Assembly (NCBI GenBank): GCA_947254645.1
Contig: CAMYDW010000007.1
Location: 6,339 to 70,338, forward strand
Length of the DNA: 64,000 nt
Source: an uncultured Peptococcaceae bacterium
GTDB taxonomy: Bacteria > Bacillota > Peptococcia > Peptococcales > Peptococcaceae
Direction of reading: 5' to 3'
How positions within the stretch are numbered: the first letter of the stretch is position 1; every line of letters begins with the position of its first letter. The position numbers and the translations under genes are program-made. Under the pieces are notes generated by a model. It worked only from the letters and a program-made list of their open reading frames with translations, did not search any database and was not told the origin of the DNA. Positions 52,199-60,139 of the stretch are shown in pieces.

Positions 52199-52969
52199 AT
52201 GAAATTTCTAATGGATACCCACGCCCACTTGATGGACAATGCTTTTTCTGAGGACTATGAGGAGGTATTATCTCGTACCCTCTCTTTACAAGCAGTCATC
52301 AATGTTGGCTGTAACTTTGAAGATGCTGAAGCGGCCGTTTCATTGGCAGAAAAAGAAGAAAAAATCTATGCGGCAGTCAGTCTTCATCCTGAAGATGCAA
52401 AGAAATTTGATGAAAAAAAATGGGAACGTCTTGTTGCACTGGCACATCGCCCTTCTGTTATTGCCGTTGGTGAAACAGGTCTTGATTATTATTGGGACAC
52501 TGCGACACCAGAGGAGCAAAAAGCCCTCTTCATTCGTCATATCGAATTGGCGAAAGCATTGAAAAAGCCATTGATCATTCACGATAGAGAGGCCCATCGG
52601 GATTGCTTTGATATACTTTGGCAAAATCAAGCAGAAGAAGTGGGTGGCGTTTTTCACGCCTATTCCGGATCGGTAGAAATGATGCATGAAGCCATCGCCC
52701 ATCAATTTTATATTGGGCTTGGTGGGGTCGTGACCTTTAAAAATGCAAAAACAGCCAAAGAAGTGGCAAAGGCCATTCCTTTGGATCGCTTGCTTCTTGA
52801 AACCGACTGTCCTTATATGACGCCAACACCATTTCGAGGCAAACGCAACGAACCAAGCTATGTACAATATGTTGCCCAAGAAATTGCAAATTTGAGAGAT
52901 ATGAGCATTGACGAAGTGTGCCATGCGACTTGGGAAAATGCTTGTCGATTGTTCTCACAATCATTCTAA
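52199..52969 (+). CDS. tatD: TatD-family metal-dependent DNase
   Basis: 256 residues with the TIM-barrel hydrolase motifs MDTHAHLMD, GETGLDYYWD, IIHDREAH and LLETDCPYM. Quality-control DNase. The ATG at 52199 is 7 bases from AAGGA. The frame is open further upstream inside metG, but the family start is MKFLMDTHAHL. 10 bases after the metG stop; the metG-tatD arrangement is common in Bacillota. Confidence 0.95.
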   Translation: MKFLMDTHAHLMDNAFSEDYEEVLSRTLSLQAVINVGCNFEDAEAAVSLAEKEEKIYAAVSLHPEDAKKFDEKKWERLVALAHRPSVIAVGETGLDYYWDTATPEEQKALFIRHIELAKALKKPLIIHDREAHRDCFDILWQNQAEEVGGVFHAYSGSVEMMHEAIAHQFYIGLGGVVTFKNAKTAKEVAKAIPLDRLLLETDCPYMTPTPFRGKRNEPSYVQYVAQEIANLRDMSIDEVCHATWENACRLFSQSF

Positions 52970-52975
52970 AAAGTA

Positions 52976-53002
52976 AAAGCCGTTCATTTGAACGGCTTTT
53001 TG
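52976..53002 (+). terminator. metG-tatD operon terminator
   Basis: Stem GCCGTTCA/TGAACGGC (52979-52986 with 52989-52996) followed by TTTTTG, 7 bases after the tatD stop. Confidence 0.88.
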
Positions 53003-53056
53003 TCTATTTAAGGATTGGGTATGTATGACCTATTACCAACAAAGGAGAATATACAA

Positions 53057-54571
53057 ATGAAACACTATGATATGATTGTCATCGGTACAGGCTCCGGCAA
53101 TATTATATTAGAAGCAGCACAATTGGCTGGAAAAAAATGTGCCCAAATTGAACGTGGTAAGTTTGGCGGCACCTGTCTTACTCGTGGCTGTATTCCAACG
53201 AAAGTTTTGGTCACCGCTGCCGATCGTCTTTATGAAATGAAAGAAGCGGATGCATTAGGCCTTCATGCCGATGCCATCTCTTTTGACTGGCAAAAAGTAT
53301 CCCAGCGTGTCTGGCATAAAATTGATGAAAGCATTGGTTTACGTCAATTCTATCTTGATGACCCTCAAACAGATGTGTACGAAGGAACGGCACATTTTAT
53401 CGATGACCAGACCATCGAAGTACACTATCCAGATGGTAGCAAAAGTGAACCAATGCAAGCCGACAAGATTTTTATAGGCACTGGCGGCAAAACCAAATTG
53501 CCTGCCATGGAGGGCTTAGACAAGATAGACTATCTCACCTCTGAAACCTTCTTTGGTGAAAAATATCCAGAAACCCCTTACAAGGATATCATTGTCGTTG
53601 GCGGTGGGGCAATTGGCTGCGAATTTGCGCATATTTTTCGTGCCTTCGGCGCACGGGTGCAATTGGTTCAGCATAACGTCCGCCTCTTACCAAAAGCCGA
53701 TGAATCGGTAAGCGCCGCTTGCTTACGGAATCTGGAAGATGACGGGATCACCATCTATTTTAATAAAGAGACTCCAAAGATTTCTCAAGAAGAAGGCCGC
53801 ATTGTCCTCACCCTTGAAGATCGCGCAACAGGTGAGTATACGGATATTCATGCCGAGCATATCCTCATCTGCCCGGGTATCGCGCCTGCGACAGATGGCC
53901 TTGGCTTGGAAAATACAACCATTGACCTTGATCAGCGCGGTTGGATTCGTACCAACGAATTTTTAGAAACCTCTGTGGAAAACATCTATGCTTTCGGTGA
54001 TATCAATGGCCGCCAACAATTTCGCCACAAAGCCAATTATGAAGCAGATATCTTGGCACACAACCATTACAAAAATACAGCCCCTACCGATAAACGTTGG
54101 GCACGCTATGACCTCGTTCCAGCTGTTACCTTTACCCATCCTGAAGTTGCAGATGTTGGCATGACTGAAAAAGAAGCCATTAAAGCTGGACATCATGTCA
54201 AAACAGCAATCAATCCTTATGCTGCCACCGCCAAAGGCTATGCCCTCGGCTATAGTGAAAAAGATAAGGACAAAGCCTTTGCCAAGCTCATCATTGATGC
54301 AGACACCGATAAAATTTTAGGCTTTCACGCCGTTGGCCCTTTTGCCTCCACCCTTCTCCAGCCTTTCCTTACCTTGATGAATGTAGGAGAGACAACCCTT
54401 GTGCCATTAAATGAAGACATCGCCTCTGAGGAAACAAAAAAATTACGCAAAGAAAAATTAACAAGACATCTTCCTGCTGGCAAAGAACAAAGTATTCGCG
54501 AAACAATGGTGCCTCATCCATCCCTTTCTGAAGTCGGCATTTGGACTTACTATCCTTTAGAAGAACAATAA
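53057..54571 (+). CDS. FAD-dependent disulfide reductase (dihydrolipoamide dehydrogenase / mycothione reductase-like)
   Basis: 504 residues. N-terminal FAD site GTGSGN, redox-active pair Cys40/Cys45 in GGTCLTRGCIPTK, NAD(P) site VVGGGAIGCEFAHIF, and a C-terminal interface with the catalytic His-Glu region PHPSLSE. The N-terminal start is set by AAAGGAG at 53041-53047. Closest resemblance is to mycothione reductase or dihydrolipoamide dehydrogenase, but no lipoyl or mycothiol gene is near, so the disulfide substrate is unknown. A cytosolic flavoprotein. Confidence 0.88.
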   Translation: MKHYDMIVIGTGSGNIILEAAQLAGKKCAQIERGKFGGTCLTRGCIPTKVLVTAADRLYEMKEADALGLHADAISFDWQKVSQRVWHKIDESIGLRQFYLDDPQTDVYEGTAHFIDDQTIEVHYPDGSKSEPMQADKIFIGTGGKTKLPAMEGLDKIDYLTSETFFGEKYPETPYKDIIVVGGGAIGCEFAHIFRAFGARVQLVQHNVRLLPKADESVSAACLRNLEDDGITIYFNKETPKISQEEGRIVLTLEDRATGEYTDIHAEHILICPGIAPATDGLGLENTTIDLDQRGWIRTNEFLETSVENIYAFGDINGRQQFRHKANYEADILAHNHYKNTAPTDKRWARYDLVPAVTFTHPEVADVGMTEKEAIKAGHHVKTAINPYAATAKGYALGYSEKDKDKAFAKLIIDADTDKILGFHAVGPFASTLLQPFLTLMNVGETTLVPLNEDIASEETKKLRKEKLTRHLPAGKEQSIRETMVPHPSLSEVGIWTYYPLEEQ

Positions 54572-54582
54572 AATTGACGAAC

Positions 54583-54621
54583 AAAAAAAAGATGCTAGCT
54601 TAAATGCTAGCATCTTTTTTT
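54583..54621. terminator. Bidirectional terminator overlapping the CPBP gene end
   Basis: Perfect stem GATGCTAGC/GCTAGCATC (54591-54599 with 54606-54614), flanked by A and T runs. It serves the reductase gene on the plus strand. The minus-strand CPBP stop codon (54600-54602) lies in its loop. Confidence 0.92.
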
Positions 54622-55436
54622 ATTGTTCTATAGGCCATCAAAGAAACAATACTATAAGCAATCATTGCGATAACAGAGGCTTCAATACCAAAATCGCCAC
54701 CTGTTAATAAAAAATGGTCGACTTTAAGCACATAAGTCATCAAAGCATTACTCTCTACTTGAGGGCCAATAAATATAAAACCACCCATCATCATACTGTT
54801 CCAAATCATATGAACGATAGCAGAAGACCATACCGTATGAGTCGCCAATTTAATAAGAGAAAACATTATGCCGACTAAAGTACCCGCTACTACCAATTGT
54901 AAAAAACTAAGGAAAGACAATTTTTGACCTATTATATGAATACTACCAAAAACAATAGATGGAAAAAATACAGCAATAAATTTATTCCATCGCTGTTCAA
55001 ACAAATATAATATAACACCCCTAAAAACCATTTCTTCAACAAATCCTGCTGCCAATCCAATAAAAAAGATACCAAAAAATATATTCTCTAGCTGTTTTCC
55101 TGTTGAAATATTTGTCATTTGCCATTGACCAGGCAAAAGCATAAATATCCCGATGACAGTTATTGGTAAAACAAAAGCAACAACCACCCATTTTTTATCT
55201 ATCTTAAATGATTGTATACCCATTGTTTCTAATGATAATCCTAATATTTTCTGAGAAAATATTTTTAGCATAAAATATGCCAAAAGCAGATAAGAAGAAC
55301 CTGCAATTGGATAAATAAGCAATGGAAAGATATGCATTGAATCCATCACAACTAACATGAATTGTGGCAGAACATTTGCAGTAATCAAGATTGCAAATGC
55401 ACCAACAGCTCCCCCTATAGCCTTTCCTGTTGACAT
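54600..55436 (-). CDS. CPBP-family intramembrane metalloprotease
   Basis: 278 residues with about eight membrane spans. The active-site motif FVEEMVFRGVILY (EE-x3-R) is intact and SIVFGSIHI supplies the metal-binding His. Members (Abi/CAAX protease-like) process or handle membrane peptides, sometimes for bacteriocin immunity; no bacteriocin gene is nearby. It follows the DUF1700-like gene by 47 bases, probably in the same transcript. Confidence 0.88.
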   Translation of the reverse strand: MSTGKAIGGAVGAFAILITANVLPQFMLVVMDSMHIFPLLIYPIAGSSYLLLAYFMLKIFSQKILGLSLETMGIQSFKIDKKWVVVAFVLPITVIGIFMLLPGQWQMTNISTGKQLENIFFGIFFIGLAAGFVEEMVFRGVILYLFEQRWNKFIAVFFPSIVFGSIHIIGQKLSFLSFLQLVVAGTLVGIMFSLIKLATHTVWSSAIVHMIWNSMMMGGFIFIGPQVESNALMTYVLKVDHFLLTGGDFGIEASVIAMIAYSIVSLMAYRTIKKDASI

Positions 55437-55483
55437 TTTTTAAACCTCTTTCTACACACTAGAACAATATATTTCCTCAAGAT

Positions 55484-56203
55484 TTAGAAGGAAATACCAA
55501 AAAATACCATAATGCCTGTGACGATGAGTACCACTAGAGAAAGGGGCACAAAGATGTAAACCAAAACACGCCATAATTTAGAATGAATATTATGTAGCGA
55601 TACTGGTAAGCGATAACATCCACTAATAGAACGTAGCACCCAATGGCGATATTTTTTTATTGAACAACGCAGTGATTGAATCAATGTTCCTGCTAAAAAG
55701 AAAATAAATATCCCGAGTGCGACAAGAAAAATACGACCTTCTAGGTAATTCACAAAAATATCAGAAGGATAGGTTGCTGAAAAGGCTTGGATCTGTTGAG
55801 GCAGCATGGTGTTAAAACCAAATTGAAAAATCCCTGCGACTGCAATACTTGCTAGACCAGCAAACAATAGTGCTATTAAGGCAACATAGCCAATTAACGA
55901 AAAGAGCCGTACCAGCACGGATAAAAGTCCGATACCAAACCGTTTGCTGCCACCTGCTGAGCCTTCCTTCATCAATTGTCTCTTATTACAGTAAGCCTTA
56001 TTTTCGTATTGGCTTGCTATTGCCTCAGGTTCTGGCAAGGATTTAATCACTTCCATATCGCCAATGTACTCTTTGTTCTTTTTTTCAAAGTATTTCCGAA
56101 AATCTTTAATCATTTCATCAGTATCAGAAACATTTTTTTCTTCGCATGCTTGTTGCAATGCCTCTATATATGTATCTTGTGTTTTGTAGGTCAAATTCCA
56201 CAT
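55484..56203 (-). CDS. DUF1700/HAAS-like membrane protein
   Basis: 239 residues. The N-terminal helical region (DTYIEALQQACEEKNVSDTDEMIKDFRKYFEK, then IKSLPEPEAIASQY) looks like the HAAS domain found in DUF1700 proteins, which often pair with PadR regulators. Four or so membrane spans follow. The ATG at 56201-56203 has AAAGGAAG at 6 bases; the open frame continues 31 codons upstream without a ribosome site. Probably in an operon with the CPBP gene. No PadR gene is visible. Confidence 0.75.
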   Translation of the reverse strand: MWNLTYKTQDTYIEALQQACEEKNVSDTDEMIKDFRKYFEKKNKEYIGDMEVIKSLPEPEAIASQYENKAYCNKRQLMKEGSAGGSKRFGIGLLSVLVRLFSLIGYVALIALLFAGLASIAVAGIFQFGFNTMLPQQIQAFSATYPSDIFVNYLEGRIFLVALGIFIFFLAGTLIQSLRCSIKKYRHWVLRSISGCYRLPVSLHNIHSKLWRVLVYIFVPLSLVVLIVTGIMVFFGISF

Positions 56204-56349
56204 AGCTATCTTCCTTTCATCAAGAAATGTTTTGTGAAACGCCCACAAAACATCATTACTTTTATCATACCCTTGTCTTTTATTAATTTCTACCACAAAC
56301 TCGTAACAATTCTATATTTAGGTAAATACTGTCATTTTTTTCCGATAAC

Positions 56350-56383
56350 TAAAAAAAGTGCAAATCAAAAGATTTACACTTTT
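56350..56383 (-). terminator. menG terminator
   Basis: Stem AGTGCAAATC/GATTTACACT (56357-56366 with 56371-56380, one wobble) followed on the minus strand by seven T, 21 bases after the menG stop. Confidence 0.85.
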
Positions 56384-56403
56384 AATAGAATATATGTATA
56401 AAA

Positions 56404-57213
56404 TTAAAAAGGCAAAAGGCTTCTTCCCTTGACCAATAATTTATGCAGTAAGCTTGATTCTGTATAAGAAACGGCATCATAATCAAGAGGCCCCTTTGTA
56501 CCACTATAAATGGTCGCCGCACCGAAACCAACAGGACGCACTTCCACATCCACCAAGCCTGCATCTCTAAACATTTGCGCGATTTCATTGCGTGGTGGAA
56601 AGGTTCTCAAGGATTCCGCCAACCAGGTATAAGCTGGATAGCCATTGCTTATGGTTTGACCACTCACAAGCAATTTACCGAGCCATGGCACCACCTTAAA
56701 ATAATAGAGATTAAAGAAGAGTCGTGCAGGCGGAAAGCTTGGACGAGATACATCAATACAAACCACTCTGCCACCGATTTCAACCACACGTGCCATTTCC
56801 CGAATAGCAAGAGGAATATCACTCACATTTCTCAATGCAAAACCACTGGTCGCAGCATCGAAACTTGCATCTGGAAAAGGGAGTGCGAGGGCATCACCCT
56901 CTACAAATTGCACATTGCATTGTGGATATTGTGGTTGTTTTTTACGAGCATTCTCAAGCATATTTGGTGAAAAATCCAAGCCCACTGCTTGTCCAAAGCT
57001 ACCCACACGCTTCGCTTGCTGATAAGTCATTTCACCTGTACCACAGCAAACATCTAAGCCTTTTTGTCCTGGTTTTAGTCTTGTTTTGGTCATCACTAAT
57101 TTTTGCCACATACCAAGCATGCCCCAAGTCATCAAAAGGTTCATCACATCATACTTGCCTGCAATGGTATCAAAAACCTCATGGACGTATTTCTCTTTGC
57201 GTTCTCCGTTCAT
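56404..57213 (-). CDS. menG: Demethylmenaquinone methyltransferase
   Basis: 269 residues; SAM-dependent C-methylation as the last step of menaquinone synthesis. Motif I LDVCCGTGEMTYQ, LDFSPNML, and the UbiE/MenG signatures FDTIAGKYDVMN and FALRNVSD are present. The C-terminus is about 30 residues longer than in Bacillus. Its start overlaps the ymdB stop by 4 bases, so translation is coupled. The other menaquinone genes are elsewhere. Confidence 0.95.
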   Translation of the reverse strand: MNGERKEKYVHEVFDTIAGKYDVMNLLMTWGMLGMWQKLVMTKTRLKPGQKGLDVCCGTGEMTYQQAKRVGSFGQAVGLDFSPNMLENARKKQPQYPQCNVQFVEGDALALPFPDASFDAATSGFALRNVSDIPLAIREMARVVEIGGRVVCIDVSRPSFPPARLFFNLYYFKVVPWLGKLLVSGQTISNGYPAYTWLAESLRTFPPRNEIAQMFRDAGLVDVEVRPVGFGAATIYSGTKGPLDYDAVSYTESSLLHKLLVKGRSLLPF

Positions 57214-58010
57214 GGTTCACTCCTATCAATTGTCACTCGTTCGTCAATGCGTTCTATGGTCTGGGCACTTCCCTCATTGTCAATGTCCAACAACACCCCT
57301 TGTACCACATAGGTATTGTCTTCACTTTGTTGGAATTTTACACGTCTCTGGGTTAAAAATCTAGTAATGGATGCATCGGTTTTCATACCAATGACAGAAT
57401 CTGCAGGCCCAACCATCCCCACATCTGTTTGGTAGGCTGTTTTTTCTTCTAAAATGCACGTATCTGCTGTTGGTATATGTGTATGAGTTCCCAATACAGC
57501 ACTGACCTTACCGGCAAGATATCGTCCAAAAGCCACTTTTTCTGAAGTTGCTTCCGCGTGCATATCCACAATAATCGTTTTGACACCTTTTTCTTGAATT
57601 TCTTCTACAACCGAAAGAATATCTTGAAAAGGGGAGGTCATTGGATTCATAAAGACATTGCCCATCGCAACAATAACCGCCACTGGACGATGATTGGCTT
57701 CGGTAATTGTATAGCCTCTGCCTGGGGTGCCAGGGGGATAGTTGAAAGGACGTACAATATCCTCGTTTTCATCAATAAAATGATAAATCTGTGGCTGGTT
57801 CCACGCATGATTCCCCAAGGTGACCACATCAATGCCAATTTGCTTTAATGCATTATATTGATTGAGATTTAAACCATTGTGTGTATGGATGTTTTCACCG
57901 TTGGCAATGATCAAATCAATTTTTTCTTTTGCACGCAATTTTCTTAAAACACGTGATGTTGCTTCGATGGAATCTGGTGTGACCATATCGCCTATAAAAA
58001 GTATTTTCAT
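57210..58010 (-). CDS. ymdB: YmdB metallophosphodiesterase
   Basis: 266 residues starting MKILFIGDMVTP. A calcineurin-like enzyme with metal motifs GDM, NGEN, GNHAW, and GTHTHIPTAD. In Bacillus YmdB hydrolyses 2',3'-cyclic nucleotides and is needed for a switch between biofilm and motility. The start at 58008-58010 is 6 bases from GGAGG; an upstream in-frame stretch of 18 codons is not supported. Lies between menG and the tRNA-like RNA. Confidence 0.93.
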   Translation of the reverse strand: MKILFIGDMVTPDSIEATSRVLRKLRAKEKIDLIIANGENIHTHNGLNLNQYNALKQIGIDVVTLGNHAWNQPQIYHFIDENEDIVRPFNYPPGTPGRGYTITEANHRPVAVIVAMGNVFMNPMTSPFQDILSVVEEIQEKGVKTIIVDMHAEATSEKVAFGRYLAGKVSAVLGTHTHIPTADTCILEEKTAYQTDVGMVGPADSVIGMKTDASITRFLTQRRVKFQQSEDNTYVVQGVLLDIDNEGSAQTIERIDERVTIDRSEP

Positions 58011-58062
58011 ATCTGCCTCCTCACACGAGGATTTACCAAGTGTGTCACATACAGATGGGCAC

Positions 58063-58100
58063 AAAAAAACGCACTCACGTCTTGTCCTTTTGCGAGTGCG
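58063..58100 (-). terminator. Terminator of the tRNA-like RNA
   Basis: Minus strand stem CGCACTCGC/GTGAGTGCG (9 bp, one G.T) with a 13-base loop and seven T. It lies 9 bases after the acceptor strand of the tRNA-like part and 53 bases before the ymdB start. Confidence 0.9.
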
Positions 58101-58187
58101 TCGACGTTAGGAATTCGTAGGATTCGAACCTACAACGCAGGTGCCACAACCTGCATGATGCCTTTTCAATATCATTCCTTTCGACTT
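58063..58187 (-). ncRNA. tRNA-like RNA with GUG anticodon-like loop, about 125 nt
   Basis: A tRNA-shaped segment at 58179-58109 on the minus strand. Conserved U8, A14, G18, G19, A21, and the T-arm GTAGG-TTCGAAT-CCTAC are present. A 5-bp anticodon stem CAGGT/ACCTG, extended by G26-C44, closes a 6-base loop TGTGGC, one base short of normal, with U33 before GUG. The acceptor has five pairs GGAAT/ATTCC and tandem G.A/A.G at its base; T10-T25 mismatches; no CCA is encoded. The His identity element G-1:C73 is replaced by A-1:U73. 5' and 3' flanks (GTCGA/TCGAC) pair further. A degenerate histidine tRNA or a tRNA mimic with another role; I cannot decide. Confidence 0.7.
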
Positions 58188-58193
58188 ATCCAT

Positions 58194-58222
58194 ATTATAG
58201 CAATGGCAAATCGCATTGTAAA
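58194..58222 (-). promoter_or_regulatory. Promoter of the tRNA-like RNA
   Basis: Minus strand TTTACA (58217-58222), 17-bp spacer, TATAAT (58194-58199), about 7 bases before the predicted start at about 58187. Confidence 0.85.
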
Positions 58223-58264
58223 GGCATTTGTTGTGTTTCATTATTTATATTATTAACTCACGAC

Positions 58265-58780
58265 TTAGAATTTAACTACGCTATCAACATGATAGCCACT
58301 TAAGTTTTCACGTCCAGGCAAATCTGTCAATTCAGATAAAAAGACAAATTGCTCCACAGTGCCACCCAAGGATTCCACGATTTTGGCACATGCCATAGAA
58401 GTGCCACCAGTGGCCATAAGGTCATCTACCACACACACACGTTGCCCTTTTTGAATGGCATCCGCATGAATTTCAATGGTAGCCGTGCCATATTCAAGAT
58501 CATAGCTTTGAGAAACAGTTTCTCTTGGCAATTTGCCTGCTTTTCTCACCATCACAAATGGCTTGTGCATGGCATAGGCCATTGTCATCCCAAATAAGAA
58601 ACCACGTGCTTCAATCCCACAAATCACATCGATCTTGTCCTTATCCACCAATTTGCACATTTCGTCAATGGCCAGTTGCAAACCATCTGCATCACTGAGC
58701 ACAGTGGTAATATCTCTAAACAAAATACCCTTTGTCGGAAAATCAGGAATGGTTGTAATATAATCAGAAACTGTTTTCAT
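58265..58780 (-). CDS. apt: Adenine phosphoribosyltransferase
   Basis: 171 residues; salvages adenine to AMP with PRPP. The PRPP motif VCVVDDLMATGGTSMACA and the DFPTKGILFRDITTVL start region are typical. Own promoter; no clear terminator before the tRNA-like RNA. It is not linked to relA or recJ as in Bacillus. Confidence 0.97.
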   Translation of the reverse strand: MKTVSDYITTIPDFPTKGILFRDITTVLSDADGLQLAIDEMCKLVDKDKIDVICGIEARGFLFGMTMAYAMHKPFVMVRKAGKLPRETVSQSYDLEYGTATIEIHADAIQKGQRVCVVDDLMATGGTSMACAKIVESLGGTVEQFVFLSELTDLPGRENLSGYHVDSVVKF

Positions 58781-58825
58781 CAGTTGCCTCCAAATTTTGC
58801 AAATTAGATTTGTATTCCAAACTTT

Positions 58826-58854
58826 ATTCTAGCATGAACGCTTATTCCTTTCAA
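58826..58854 (-). promoter_or_regulatory. apt promoter
   Basis: Minus strand TTGAAA (58849-58854), 17-bp spacer, TAGAAT (58826-58831). Confidence 0.65.
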
Positions 58855-58892
58855 GTTTTGCACAAATGTGTGTAAATAGTTCATCATACATA

Positions 58893-58921
58893 TTGAGTTC
58901 GCTCTACCAATATCGTATACT
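58893..58921 (+). promoter_or_regulatory. ychF promoter
   Basis: TTGAGT (58893-58898), 17-bp spacer, TATACT (58916-58921). A weaker TTGACC/TATAAA pair with a 19-bp spacer (58931-58961) lies downstream. Confidence 0.6.
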
Positions 58922-59001
58922 TATTGTTAGTTGACCGCTAAAAGGACGCTATTGATATAAAATATATAGGTTTATCCCACAACAAAGGAGTTTTTATACA
59001 C

Positions 59002-60093
59002 ATGAAATTGGGCATTGTCGGACTACCAAATGTTGGTAAAAGTACACTTTTTAACAGTATCACTAAAGCTGGCGCAGAATCAGCAAATTATCCTTTCTGC
59101 ACCATCGACCCAAATGTTGGGGTTGTTGCAGTACCAGATCGTCGCTTAGAAGTTCTCGCTGAAATGTCTAACTGCAAAAAGATTATTCCTGCAGCGATCG
59201 AATTTGTGGATATTGCAGGCTTGGTAAAAGGCGCAAGCAAGGGTGAAGGCCTTGGCAACCAGTTCCTCTCTCATATTCGTGAAGTGGATGCCATTGTTCA
59301 TGTTGTGCGTTGTTTTGAGGATAGCAATGTTGTTCACGTCGATGGCAATATCGATCCTATTCGTGATATCGAAACCATTACCCTCGAATTGATTTTCTCT
59401 GACATGGATGTGGTAGAGCGTCGCCTACAAAAAACAGCCAAAGGGGCAAAAACCAACGATAAGAAGTTAATGGCAGAAGATGCCATGCTAAAGCGTTTAT
59501 ATGCCTTACTTGAAAACAATCAAAGTGCACGCCAATTTGAATGCAAAAATGAGGAAGAAGAACAATATTTTGCACAGCTCAATCTTCTCACCTCAAAGCC
59601 AATTCTTTATGCAGCCAATGTGAGTGAAGATGATGCGGCTGAAGGCAACGCATTTGTTGATCGTGTACGTGCTTTTGCTGAAGAAGAAGGCTCTGAAGTT
59701 TTTGTCGTTTGTGCTCAAATTGAAAATGAAATTGCACAACTAGAAGATGATGAAAAAGCAGAATTCCTTGAGTCTATCGGCTTGACTGAAAGTGGTCTCG
59801 ATCGTTTAGTCGCTGCATCCTATAAGCTTCTTGGCCTCATCTCTTACCTCACCACTGGGGTAAAAGAAACACGTGCATGGACCATTACCAAAGGAACAAA
59901 AGCACCACAAGCGGCTGGTAAAATCCACTCTGATTTTGAGCGTGGTTTTATTCGTGCAGAAGTGGTAAGCTATGATGACTTTACAGCAGCTGGTAGCTAC
60001 GCCGCTGTTCGTGAAGCAGGAAAAATGCGTCTTGAAGGGAAAGAATATGTCGTTAAGGATGGCGACATCATCGAATTCCTCTTTAATGTATAA
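59002..60093 (+). CDS. ychF: YchF/OLA1 translational ATPase
   Basis: 363 residues; P-loop GLPNVGKST, G3 DIAGLVKGAS, a coiled-coil insert and a C-terminal TGS domain ending YVVKDGDIIEFLFNV. An Obg-related protein that prefers ATP and acts in stress and translation. Single-gene unit between ribosome-related genes. AAAGGAG lies 11 bases before the ATG. Confidence 0.97.
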   Translation: MKLGIVGLPNVGKSTLFNSITKAGAESANYPFCTIDPNVGVVAVPDRRLEVLAEMSNCKKIIPAAIEFVDIAGLVKGASKGEGLGNQFLSHIREVDAIVHVVRCFEDSNVVHVDGNIDPIRDIETITLELIFSDMDVVERRLQKTAKGAKTNDKKLMAEDAMLKRLYALLENNQSARQFECKNEEEEQYFAQLNLLTSKPILYAANVSEDDAAEGNAFVDRVRAFAEEEGSEVFVVCAQIENEIAQLEDDEKAEFLESIGLTESGLDRLVAASYKLLGLISYLTTGVKETRAWTITKGTKAPQAAGKIHSDFERGFIRAEVVSYDDFTAAGSYAAVREAGKMRLEGKEYVVKDGDIIEFLFNV

Positions 60094-60096
60094 AAA

Positions 60097-60139
60097 TAAA
60101 AAAAGAGCGATTAGCCTTTTGCTAATCGCTCTTTTTTTA
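60097..60139. terminator. Bidirectional terminator, ychF / prfB
   Basis: Perfect 12-bp stem AGAGCGATTAGC/GCTAATCGCTCT (60104-60115 with 60121-60132), flanked by A and T runs. The prfB stop (60137-60139) lies in its T-rich edge. Confidence 0.92.

Noticed and set aside
58065..58190. Ordinary tRNA-His
   Set aside because: The anticodon loop has six bases, the acceptor stem has tandem mismatches, and the His identity pair G-1:C73 is missing; I report it as tRNA-like.
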